From contig NZ_JAMHIV010000043.1 in NCBI RefSeq assembly GCF_023897065.1, positions 1 to 64,000 on the forward strand: a stretch of 64,000 bases of DNA. Direction: 5' to 3'. Below the pieces are notes generated by a model that saw nothing but the letters and a program-made list of their open reading frames with translations, made no database searches and was not told the DNA's origin. Below are positions 42,282-49,610 of the stretch, piece after piece (the first letter of the stretch is position 1; every line of letters starts with the position of its first letter). The translations under genes and the position numbers were made by a program. This stretch comes from Crossiella sp. SN42. GTDB taxonomy: Bacteria; Actinomycetota; Actinomycetes; Mycobacteriales; Pseudonocardiaceae.

Positions 42282-43046
42282 TCAGACCGCGGCCCAGCCG
42301 TTGTCGACGGGAAGGACGACGCCGTTGATGTTCGCCGCGGCGTCGGAGGCGAGGAAGACGATGGCGGCGGCCTGCTCGTCGGCCTCGGCGAGGCGGCCGA
42401 CGTTGTGCAGATACCCGGCGAGGACCCGCGGGCCGTGCCCGGCGGGGTCGGCGTCGACGACGATGCCGGTCCTGGTGCCGCCGGGGGCGATGGCGTTGGC
42501 GCGGACACCGGCGTTGCGGTACATGACCGCGACGGAGCGGGTGAGCCCGACCAGCCCGTGCTTGGACGCGGTGTACGCGGCTCCGGCGGCGCTGCCGCGC
42601 AGGCCCGCCTCGGAGGCGGTGTTGACGATCGCGCCCTTGCCCTTGGCCAGCATGTGCGGCAGCGCGGCGCGAGTGAGCAGGAACGGCGCGGTGAGGTTGA
42701 CGCGGAGGACACGTTCCCATTCGGCTGCGGAGACATCCGCCGCGGCGGACATCGTGTCCATGATCCCGGCGTTGTTCACCAGGACGTCCAGGCCGCCGAA
42801 GGTGGTCACCGCGGTCGCGACCACCTCGTCGACCACGGCCTGCTCACCCAGGTCGCCGGTCACCGCGACCGCGGTGGCCCCGGTTGCCTTGATCTCCGCG
42901 ACGACGGCCTTGGCGGCATCGCCGTTGATGTCGGCCACCACCACGTGCGCGCCCTCGCCGGCGAAACGGAGGGCGGCGGCCCGCCCGATCCCCGAGCCGG
43001 CGCCGGTGACGATGACGCTGCTGCCGGCCAGACCACTGTTGCCCAT
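42282..43046 (-). CDS. short-chain dehydrogenase/reductase
   Basis: This encodes 254 aa from ATG 43046 with GAGGAG upstream. It is a classical SDR: 'VIVTGAGSGIGRAAALRFAG', 'NNAGIMD', catalytic Ser in 'VNTASEAG', 'YTASKHG' (Tyr/Lys), and C-terminal 'INGVVLPVDNGWAAV'. It could oxidise an alcohol to the ketone used by the downstream monooxygenase, 108 bases away, forming an alcohol-ketone-ester-acid pathway with the SMP-30-like hydrolase. It diverges from the TetR gene and is likely controlled by it. Confidence 0.92.
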   Translation of the reverse strand: MGNSGLAGSSVIVTGAGSGIGRAAALRFAGEGAHVVVADINGDAAKAVVAEIKATGATAVAVTGDLGEQAVVDEVVATAVTTFGGLDVLVNNAGIMDTMSAAADVSAAEWERVLRVNLTAPFLLTRAALPHMLAKGKGAIVNTASEAGLRGSAAGAAYTASKHGLVGLTRSVAVMYRNAGVRANAIAPGGTRTGIVVDADPAGHGPRVLAGYLHNVGRLAEADEQAAAIVFLASDAAANINGVVLPVDNGWAAV

Positions 43047-43082
43047 GTGTGTCTCCTCGTGTGACGTGAGCCGAGCCTACCT

Positions 43083-43127
43083 ACTTTTTGGCACGCTCTG
43101 CCAGTAAGGCGGTGAGTGACAAAAAGT
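43083..43127. promoter_or_regulatory. inverted repeat operator between SDR and TetR genes
   Basis: ACTTTTTGGCAC (43083-43094) and GTGACAAAAAGT (43116-43127) pair at 11 of 12 positions, 21 bases apart. A/T-rich arms stand out in this GC-rich DNA. The site lies between the divergent SDR and TetR starts and is the probable operator for the monooxygenase operon. Confidence 0.65.
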
Positions 43128-43171
43128 GGTACCGTCCCCGGACGTCCCGCGTGCCACGCCAGGGAGGGGAC

Positions 43172-43798
43172 ATGTCGCACGAGCAGAAGCGGACCGGACG
43201 CCCGCCCCTGACCGAGCGGCGCAAGGCCGAGACCCGGCTGGAGGTCGCCCGTGCGGCGGTCCGCCTTTTCCTCGCCAACGGCGTGGCCGGCACCTCCGCC
43301 GACGAGATCGCCGAGGCGGCAGGCATTTCCTCCCGCACGCTGTGGCGGTACTTCCCGACCAAGGACAGATGCGTCCTGCCTCTACTGACCGGCGGAATCG
43401 AGCTCACCGCGCAGTGTCTGCGGTCCTGGCGCGGCGACCAGGGCGTGGCCGAACTCCTCGAGGTGATGCGGCAGCGCGCCGACGGGTTCGTCAGCGACCG
43501 CACGTCGCTGCTGAACCTGGTGCGCCTGACCAGGATCGAGCCCGGGCTGCGCGCGGTGTGGCTGGAGGCGCACCGGGAGGCCGAGCCGGTGTTCGCCGAG
43601 GCGCTCGCCCAGCGCGCTGGGCTGCCCTGCCCCGACCTGGCCACCACCGTGCACGCTGCGATGATCAATGCCGCGCTGCGGGCGGCCGTGGAGCATCACG
43701 CGTTCAACACCGACCCCGCCGATGGCGAGCAGGCGGGTCGCCTGGAGGCGGCGGTCAGCCAGGCCCTGCAGGTGGCCGCCCGAGGTTTCTCGTCCTGA
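43172..43798 (+). CDS. TetR-family regulator of monooxygenase operon
   Basis: This encodes 208 aa from ATG 43172, with a strong GGGAGGGGA site. N-terminal HTH: 'LEVARAAVRLFLANGVAGTS' and 'IAEAAGISSRTLWRYFPTKD', the subtype with the 'RTLWRYFPTKDR' ending common in actinomycetes. The C-terminal helical domain ends with 'AVSQALQVAARGFSS'. It is divergent from the SDR/BVMO/SMP-30 operon and most likely represses it until a ketone or steroid-like inducer binds. The inverted repeat at 43083-43127 is the likely target. Confidence 0.9.
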   Translation: MSHEQKRTGRPPLTERRKAETRLEVARAAVRLFLANGVAGTSADEIAEAAGISSRTLWRYFPTKDRCVLPLLTGGIELTAQCLRSWRGDQGVAELLEVMRQRADGFVSDRTSLLNLVRLTRIEPGLRAVWLEAHREAEPVFAEALAQRAGLPCPDLATTVHAAMINAALRAAVEHHAFNTDPADGEQAGRLEAAVSQALQVAARGFSS

Positions 43799-44128
43799 AT
43801 CCATGTCCGTTCGACCGGAATTGCCGAACGCGCCGAAACGCGTGATCCGGGGACCGGTGCGCACGTCCGTGTTGTTGTTGGGTGGGTGCTGGCCGGACCG
43901 GAGCGGGTCACTCCGGAACTTCTCCTGCTGCGCGGGCCATCACGGACAACATCCGGCACGCCGCCGCGCGGTTCGATGAGGCCGCCGTGGATGACGTGAT
44001 GCTCCGCGGCTACGCGAGCGCGGCGGTTGTCGTGACCCACGACCCCGGCGGGCTTCCGCCGGACTGTGCGGTGTGGACACTCCGGAATGGGCAGTCGCAT
44101 GAGGAGAACGGGGCCGGTGGGCTTGCTC
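43799..44128. other. 330-base region without a supported gene
   Basis: On the plus strand near 43935-44045 one frame ('ITDNIRHAAARFDEAAVDDV' and after) looks protein-like for about 40 codons, but it is flanked by non-coding-like sequence and lacks a good start. I do not recognise it. No hairpin terminator is obvious after the TetR gene. Confidence 0.3.
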
Positions 44129-44350
44129 TCACGGGAGGAGGCTGTTGAGGTACCTCTCCACGGCGGAGTACCCGTCCGGGCCGAGGTCGTTCCCGTCGCT
44201 GGGGTCGCTGGGACTGCGGCCGTTCGCCCGCTCCCCACGTGTCCGGCATGCCGTCGCGGTCGGTGGCGGCCGGAGTTCGGCCGCCGGTCAGGCTGCTGAA
44301 CCCGCCGACGGCGGCCGGATCGGTGATGATCGCACTGGTCCGTCGGCCGT
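44129..44350 (-). pseudogene. C-terminal relic of pectate lyase-like protein
   Basis: On the minus strand the sequence reads 'IITDPAAVGGFSSLTGGRTP' then 'ATDRDGMPDTW'. A one-frame shift leads into 'GRSPSDPSDGNDLGPDGYSA' and 'VERYLNSLLP' with a stop at 44129. The Asp-rich 'DRDGMPDTWE...NGRSPSDPSDGN...GY..VE.YLN' pattern is the calcium-binding tail of secreted actinomycete pectate lyases. The catalytic part is missing, and a MerR promoter now occupies the upstream side. Confidence 0.65.
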
Positions 44351-44395
44351 CCTTCGGGCGGGTTGCCGGGGGCTGGGGTGAGAATGGGCTTGAGT

Positions 44396-44410
44396 TTCCA
44401 CCTGCTGGAA
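44396..44410 (+). promoter_or_regulatory. MerR-type operator candidate
   Basis: TTCCA-CCTGC-TGGAA is an inverted repeat with 5-base arms, 18 bases before the MerR gene start. MerR proteins bind such dyads between the -35 and -10 elements of their own promoters. A TTGAGT hexamer directly upstream would serve as -35. Confidence 0.45.
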
Positions 44411-44427
44411 GGTTCAGGCTTCTCCTC

Positions 44428-44862
44428 GTGAACGACGACGACGAGCTGTTCACCATCGGACAGCTCTCCCGCAGCACCGGTCTGTCGACCAGGACCATCC
44501 GGTTCTGGTCCGACAGCGGCCTCCTCCCGCCCACTACCAGGTCCTATGGGGGTTACCGGCTCTACGACGCGGCCGCGGTTGGTCGGCTTGAGCTGGTGCG
44601 CACCCTGCGTGAGCTGGGGATGGACCTGGACACGGTGGCCAAGGTGCTGGCCGAGCAGGTCACGGTGACCGATGTGGCGCGGACGCATGTGACCGCGCTG
44701 GATGCCGAGATCCGCACCTTGCGGGTGCGGCGGGCGGTGCTGCGGGCGGTCGTTCGACGTGGCGGAACTACCGAGGAGATGAAACTCGTCTCCTCGCGAA
44801 AGGCGCTGAACAGCGCAAACTCGTGTTCGGGTGGGCCGTCGGGCCGTCCTCGGGCCGCCTGA
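44428..44862 (+). CDS. MerR-family regulator with altered C-terminus
   Basis: This encodes 144 aa from GTG 44428. The N-terminal HTH is intact ('FTIGQLSRSTGLSTRTIRFW', 'GGYRLYDAAAVGRLELVRT') and the helical linker runs to 'RRGGTTEEMKLV' near residue 120. Related regulators continue with 'HKLARLSxAER' and a further effector domain. Here the sequence changes to 'SSRKALNSANSCSGGPSGRP' and stops at 44862, 11 bases from the end of the island integrase. The C-terminus was probably replaced by integration. DNA binding may remain, but ligand response is doubtful. Confidence 0.7.
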   Translation: MNDDDELFTIGQLSRSTGLSTRTIRFWSDSGLLPPTTRSYGGYRLYDAAAVGRLELVRTLRELGMDLDTVAKVLAEQVTVTDVARTHVTALDAEIRTLRVRRAVLRAVVRRGGTTEEMKLVSSRKALNSANSCSGGPSGRPRAA

Positions 44863-44873
44863 GGCAAGGTAGA

Positions 44874-46139
44874 TCAGCTCGCGAGGAGCAGGCCGGCTGA
44901 CGTCGGCCCGCTGCGTGGTGGGAACAACGCGTTGGCCGCGAGCCGAGCGCGCCGGAAACTCGACGGCATCAGGTGCACGTAGGTGCGCAGGGTGAAGGCC
45001 TCTGAGGAATGTCCGAGGTACGCCGCCAGCTCCTTGATGCTCACCCCTTGCGCGAGCATGTGCGAGGCGAAGAGGTGCCTCAGCGCGTGCATCCCGTCGA
45101 GTTTGCGTTCATAGGCCAAGTCACCGATGACGAAGGCGGCCAGCCATCGGTTCCGACGAAAGTGCGTCGGCAACCAGGGGCCACCGCTTGGCGTCGTCAT
45201 GAGGAGGTTGGCGGTCTCGGTTTCCCGTCCATCCCGTTCGTCCCACGGCAGCGTCACCGGCACGGGTGGGTAGAGCTCCACGTGGTGATCCAGGTTCTCC
45301 AGGACACCTTCGCCGAGCGGAATGGTCCGGATCTTATGCCCCTTGGGCAGCTTGAATCGCAAGGCACCCTTGAGGTAGACGAGCTGACGCCGGCAGACGT
45401 AGACCATCTTCTTGCGATCGACGTCGTCCATGGAGAAGGCGAAGATCTCACCCTGTCGCAGACCAAGGCCCGCGCCGATCGGGACGCAGATCCGCTCGCG
45501 CTCAGGCAAACCCTCGGTGATGCGGTGAAGCTTGCTGGTAGCCCACGGGGCAATGCGGTTCCCGACCGGCTTGGGTCTTGAGATGGAGCGGTTGTCGAAC
45601 GGGTTCCGGTGGATCTTCTCATCGATGACAGCCGCGTCCATCATGGACGACGCGAGCGTCCAGATCTGGGCCTGGAAGTTGACTGACACGCCGCCCGGCC
45701 GGTTCAGCCAGGCTCGCCACTCCCGGATCAGGTCAGCGCCGATCTGATCGAGGTTGTAGTCGCCGAGGAAGGGAAATATGTGGTTCTTGAAGATGTTGTT
45801 GAACGCCACCTGGCTCGACTCGACCTGGGACAGGCCCTTGAGGTACGTCAGACCGTAAGCGCGCACCTTGATACTGCCGGAGTCTGGCGGCCTGTACTTG
45901 CCCCTGAGTAGATCATTTTCTATTTTGATCTTGAACTCGTTGGCCATGCTCAACTGCTTGTCGGGGAAGCTCCTCGAACAGTCCTTACCCTGGGGATCCT
46001 TGTAGCGGACCCGGTATCGATCGCCCTTGCCATGCCGTTCGGTCTTCTCCCGCAACGGTTTCCCGTTCGAGCCGAATACGGCCTGGTCGGTCTTCGGGTC
46101 CTTCTTGTCCCGCCACCAGCGGTCCTGAACGTGTGCCAC
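44874..46139 (-). CDS. tyrosine site-specific recombinase (integrase)
   Basis: This encodes 421 aa. GTG 46139 was chosen because AGGAG lies five bases upstream. A longer frame from ATG 46202 would overlap the excisionase gene and lacks a ribosome site. Arm- and core-binding domains occupy the first ~200 residues. The catalytic set is present: Arg in 'GLGLRQGEIFAF', His/Arg in 'MHALRHLFASHML', His in 'LGHSSEAF' and Tyr in 'LRTYVHLMPS'. It catalyses integration and excision of the element and is coupled to the excisionase 34 bases upstream. Confidence 0.93.
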   Translation of the reverse strand: MAHVQDRWWRDKKDPKTDQAVFGSNGKPLREKTERHGKGDRYRVRYKDPQGKDCSRSFPDKQLSMANEFKIKIENDLLRGKYRPPDSGSIKVRAYGLTYLKGLSQVESSQVAFNNIFKNHIFPFLGDYNLDQIGADLIREWRAWLNRPGGVSVNFQAQIWTLASSMMDAAVIDEKIHRNPFDNRSISRPKPVGNRIAPWATSKLHRITEGLPERERICVPIGAGLGLRQGEIFAFSMDDVDRKKMVYVCRRQLVYLKGALRFKLPKGHKIRTIPLGEGVLENLDHHVELYPPVPVTLPWDERDGRETETANLLMTTPSGGPWLPTHFRRNRWLAAFVIGDLAYERKLDGMHALRHLFASHMLAQGVSIKELAAYLGHSSEAFTLRTYVHLMPSSFRRARLAANALFPPRSGPTSAGLLLAS

Positions 46140-46173
46140 AGTCACTCCTGCCTGAGCGCCCCGACGCTTCGAG

Positions 46174-46389
46174 CTACCGGTCCCTGTTCTCGGGACAGGC
46201 ATGGGAGTCGATCGCGGCCAGCCACGCCCGGATATCCTCCGGGGCGTAGCGGACGTGCTTGCCGATCTTCCGCCAGGCCGGTCCCTTCTGCTTGCTGCGC
46301 CAGCACCGGAGGGTCTTCTCTGGAACCTTCAGGAACTCAGCGAGTTCGTCTGGTGTCCACAGTGGATCCTGTGATCGGTTGTCAACCAT
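46174..46389 (-). CDS. excisionase / AlpA-like HTH protein
   Basis: This encodes 71 aa from ATG 46389. It is a single winged helix: 'LWTPDELAEFLKVPEKTLRC' and 'WRKIGKHVRYAPEDIRAWLA', the MerR-like fold of excisionases and AlpA regulators (HTH_17). It lies immediately upstream of the integrase in the same direction, as in many actinomycete integrative elements, where the two are co-expressed to direct excision. Confidence 0.9.
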   Translation of the reverse strand: MVDNRSQDPLWTPDELAEFLKVPEKTLRCWRSKQKGPAWRKIGKHVRYAPEDIRAWLAAIDSHACPENRDR

Positions 46390-46831
46390 CGCGGAGACTC
46401 CAGTGCTGTCAGGCTGAGCATGCGACCCGGCATGAAGTAAGCCCGGCCACACCCCCCGCAAAGGGCGGCGCCTGCCGGGCGGTGGGCGGTGTCCGCTGCG
46501 GCTGCCCGGACAGATAACGCGGACGGGGTGGCGTGGTCGGCGTAGTGCGGAGCAAGTCGTGGTGGAGCTTTCGGCCGCGCCGAGGCATCGACAGGTTGTG
46601 CCGCGCCAACTGGTGGCGATCCGTGTTACCTGGTGGCCGGTCCGCGGCGTTGGCGTGGACGCGCACTCGGACAGTTCCATAGCGTGTCCAGCGATCTACT
46701 GATGTTCGCGACAGCCCGTTGCTCCCCGCCAGAGAGCGCCACGACTTCCTTGAAGGTGGTGGAACCCCTGGTGGCGGCGCAGTCGCGGCCAGGGGCCGTC
46801 GCCTGCGATGCCCTGGCGCGCCAGGGAAGTT
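46390..46831. other. 442-base intergenic region between xis-like and Crp-like genes
   Basis: No gene is supported. The region separates the divergent integrase module from the Crp/Fnr gene and contains one copy of the island motif at 46622-46632. Short direct and inverted repeats of GC-rich type (for example around 46460-46500) may be integrase arm sites, since an attachment site often lies beside xis/int genes. I could not define a core. Confidence 0.4.
46622..46632 (+). promoter_or_regulatory. island motif copy 1 (CGTGTTACCTG)
   Basis: CGTGTTACCTG matches the element found in two other intergenic regions of the island (51233-51243 inverted, 54269-54279 inverted, 54315-54325). Here it lies 200 bases upstream of the Crp/Fnr-like gene. 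Confidence 0.45.
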
Positions 46832-47545
46832 ATGCACGGCAACGACAATGAGGTCGGCAAACCTGGGACCGGGCAGCGTGGACTCGAAGCGTCCTGTCTC
46901 TTTCGCCGGCTGCGACCCGAACAGGCGCAGGCACTTCGACGCGACATGGTGATCGAGTCTTTCGAGCCGGACGAGCAGATTTTCACTGAGGGTGAGGCCG
47001 CTGATCGACTGCATGTCATCGGGACCGGAAAGGTCAAGATCGGACGCGCGATATCCGACCGTGCTTGCTACCTGATGGCGTTGCTGCTGCAGGGCGATCT
47101 GGTGGAAGCATTCCCCGGGCTTGACGCGGTTCGCCGGGACGTGACTGCGACCGCGGTGACGCGGGTGACCACGGCAAGCATCGACCGCTCGGTGCTGCGT
47201 GGCTGGGCCGCCCGGCAGCCCGAGATCGGCCGCAGCATGATTCGTGAGCTGCAGGCCCGGTTACGGGCCATGGAAGAGCGCCGCAACGACCTGGTGTTGC
47301 TCGATGTGCCCGGTCGGCTGGCCAAGTTGTTCCTGGAATTCGCCGGCCGCCTGGGAGTGCCGCAGGGCGAGTCGATCAAGGTCAAGCATCACCTGATGCA
47401 GAGCGAGTTGGCTGAGCTGATCGGCTCATCCCGGGAGACGGTCAACTACGCCATCGCGGAGTTCGTCTCCCGTGGGTGGATCTTGACCACCCCTCGGGGC
47501 CTCTATGTGCTCAAGCCTGAGGCTCTGGCTCGTCGGGCACGTTGA
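46832..47545 (+). CDS. Crp/Fnr-family transcriptional regulator
   Basis: This encodes 237 aa from ATG 46832 behind GGGAAG. A cNMP-binding-type beta roll ('FEPDEQIFTEGEAADRLHVI' on) is followed by the dimerisation helix and a Crp-type winged helix ('MQSELAELIGSSRETVNYAI'). The N-terminal region has only one Cys ('LEASCLF'), so an Fnr iron-sulfur cluster is unlikely. The phosphate-binding arm typical of cAMP sites is poorly conserved, so the ligand is unknown. It lies at the head of the island cargo and is a candidate regulator of the motif-bearing promoters. Confidence 0.88.
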   Translation: MHGNDNEVGKPGTGQRGLEASCLFRRLRPEQAQALRRDMVIESFEPDEQIFTEGEAADRLHVIGTGKVKIGRAISDRACYLMALLLQGDLVEAFPGLDAVRRDVTATAVTRVTTASIDRSVLRGWAARQPEIGRSMIRELQARLRAMEERRNDLVLLDVPGRLAKLFLEFAGRLGVPQGESIKVKHHLMQSELAELIGSSRETVNYAIAEFVSRGWILTTPRGLYVLKPEALARRAR

Positions 47546-47619
47546 GTGTGCGGGGCACCGGGTCGCGTTCCGCGACACCGGTGTCCCTCCCCACGGTCGC
47601 GAACCGTGGTGGAGTGGAA

Positions 47620-47656
47620 GGTGTTGCCGAGCCCGAAGTGGGGACTCGGCAACACC
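47620..47656. terminator. bidirectional hairpin terminator
   Basis: GGTGTTGCCGAG (47620-47631) and CTCGGCAACACC (47645-47656) are perfect 12-base arms with a 13-base loop. The hairpin lies between the convergent ends of the Crp-like gene (47545) and the VWA gene (47700) and can serve both. Confidence 0.65.
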
Positions 47657-47699
47657 GGTGTGATGGGTATCCACACGCTTCCCGATCAGTCCGGATGGC

Positions 47700-49610
47700 T
47701 CACGACCGACGCCGAGATCGGACTTCGTTCTCGATGATGCCGTTGAGCAGCACGGGAAGTTGTTCTGTCTGGTCGGCTGGGAGCACCACCACCGTGGGAA
47801 TCAGGCGTTGCAGCTTGTCCTGGTCGAGCGCGCCGAATCCTATGAGGACGGTGAACACGTCCGGCGGTGCCTGGGACAGTCGGCGAGCGGTGTTTGCCCG
47901 GTCGTCGATGCCCAGGAAGGCGTCGGTGAGCACGATCAGCATGCGGCGATGGTTTCGACCCGGCGCGGAGCGCTCGAGCTGGGCCAGCGCCCAGGCCACG
48001 GCGGGTTCCAGGAGCGTGCCGCCGCCCAGCGCCTGCGCCTTGGCCAGCAACTGCTCGGCGTTGTCCCGGGCGATCGGGTCGTTGAAGCCGCGGACTGTGC
48101 GGACGCCCTCGGTGAAGCCCGCCAAGGCGATTTCGACGCGCCCGTTGAGTTCGGCGGCCGCACCGAGCAGGCTGGCGGCCGCGACATGGCAGGCGGTCGC
48201 TGGTGCGGGATTGCCGGCGAGCATCGAGGACGAGCAGTCCACGACCAGCGCGATGGCCAATCGCGTCGCACCCTCGCAACGATAGGGGTCGAGCCAGATG
48301 GCGGGATCCTGCTCGCCGCCATGGGTGGCATGGAGGTAGATCCGGCTGGCCTGGCGATCCAGGTCCAGCCGCGACCCGCGGCCGCGTGGTCGGCACTGGA
48401 ATGCCATCCCGGCCAGCAACGGTTGGAGCACCGTGCTGAGCTGGGTGGCCAGCGATTGGATCAGGTGCGCCTCGCGGCGAACATGAGCGAGGTTCTTCCC
48501 GCGTACCCTGGCTCCGGACCACTCGTCCGGAAGAAGCTCCTTTCGGTGCAAGGGATCCGCGGACAGAGCAGCGGCTGGATGGTTGCCGCGGAGCTGCTTG
48601 GTGATCGATCGCTCCTGCGCCTCGGCCTCTTCCCAGATCGCCTCGGCTTCCCCGCGCAGTGGTGACGCGGCGATCTCTTCGACAGCGTCTTCGACTGTCC
48701 ATGGGCAGGGCTGTTTCGGTGGCTCTGGTTTGCCCGCGTCGCGGTGGCACTCGTGCCCGCCGCGGTTGCCGACCAGTTCGTCACGCAGGTTGCGCTCGAA
48801 GTCAGTACGTTCTTCGGCTGGTTGATTATCCTGCCAGTACAAGGGATTCGGTGGACAAGGATCGCAGGACTGGCCGCTGGCTTCGTTGTCGATGATGGTC
48901 GCCCCAGCTTCGTCGGGGTTGTACCGGCCGCGGCGGAGTTGCTCCTCGCGGGTCCAAGTCCAGATCAGGTCGAGCAGTTTGTCGATCAGGGCTGGTTCGG
49001 CCTCCTGTCCGTGGAGCCGGGCCGCGAACAGGAGTTCGAGCACTTGTGGCCACAACCCGGCGTAGCACTGGTCCGTAGGGGCTGAAGCGATTGTGCCGTC
49101 TGTACAACGGAGTCTGCCGCAACGCAACATGCCAAGGCCCCAGCTGAGCACCCGGAGGGCGTCGGCGTGCGGACTGTCCGCGGGTTCGAGGTCGGCGGCG
49201 GGGATCAGCGGCTCGAACAGGATCCGGTAGGCGATGTCGCGGTTGATCGGCCACCGGGTCAGCGTGCGCATGATGGGCAGATGGTCGCCTCGGATGTCGG
49301 CCAGGATGTTGGCCACGACGCCCCGCAGGGTGTTGCCGGGCTGCACCTGGTAGCCGTGGGCGATCTCCCAGGCGTGCATGGCTTCGTGACCGGCGACGTA
49401 GCTGATGAGCTGGTACCGCAGAGGGGAGTCCAATGTGGACCAGGTCGGGCCGAAGAAGTCCTCGGCCAGCTCGTCGGTCACCGGGAATCCCACGTGCAGG
49501 CCTGCCGGACTCGGGCCAGTGGCCGGTTGGGCAGATGGTGTGATCAGGACCGTGTGGCCCGGGACCAGCACCTGGAACATGCGGTGGACGATTCCTTCGT
49601 AGGACCTCAT
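47700..49610 (-). CDS. VWA-domain protein with N-terminal HExxH motif
   Basis: This encodes 636 aa from ATG 49610, overlapping the ATPase stop (ATGA), which rules out the longer frame to 50084. The N-terminal domain has a zinc-protease-like 'VAGHEAMHAWEIAHG' (His75-Glu76-x-x-His79). A charged, Cys-containing middle region follows (about 160-400). The C-terminal von Willebrand A domain has a complete MIDAS: 'VVDCSSSMLAG' (Asp458, Ser460, Ser462), Thr532 in 'GGGTLLEP' and Asp563 in 'VLTDAFLG'. The pair with a MoxR/CobS-like ATPase is like CobS/CobT or MoxR-VWA systems, which remodel metal- or protein-containing complexes. Confidence 0.85.
   Translation of the reverse strand: MRSYEGIVHRMFQVLVPGHTVLITPSAQPATGPSPAGLHVGFPVTDELAEDFFGPTWSTLDSPLRYQLISYVAGHEAMHAWEIAHGYQVQPGNTLRGVVANILADIRGDHLPIMRTLTRWPINRDIAYRILFEPLIPAADLEPADSPHADALRVLSWGLGMLRCGRLRCTDGTIASAPTDQCYAGLWPQVLELLFAARLHGQEAEPALIDKLLDLIWTWTREEQLRRGRYNPDEAGATIIDNEASGQSCDPCPPNPLYWQDNQPAEERTDFERNLRDELVGNRGGHECHRDAGKPEPPKQPCPWTVEDAVEEIAASPLRGEAEAIWEEAEAQERSITKQLRGNHPAAALSADPLHRKELLPDEWSGARVRGKNLAHVRREAHLIQSLATQLSTVLQPLLAGMAFQCRPRGRGSRLDLDRQASRIYLHATHGGEQDPAIWLDPYRCEGATRLAIALVVDCSSSMLAGNPAPATACHVAAASLLGAAAELNGRVEIALAGFTEGVRTVRGFNDPIARDNAEQLLAKAQALGGGTLLEPAVAWALAQLERSAPGRNHRRMLIVLTDAFLGIDDRANTARRLSQAPPDVFTVLIGFGALDQDKLQRLIPTVVVLPADQTEQLPVLLNGIIENEVRSRRRS

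Noticed and set aside
41136-43064. A 642-codon open frame on the plus strand opposite the monooxygenase and SDR
   Set aside because: The opposite strand carries clear BVMO and SDR motifs. This frame has none and is a codon-bias shadow.
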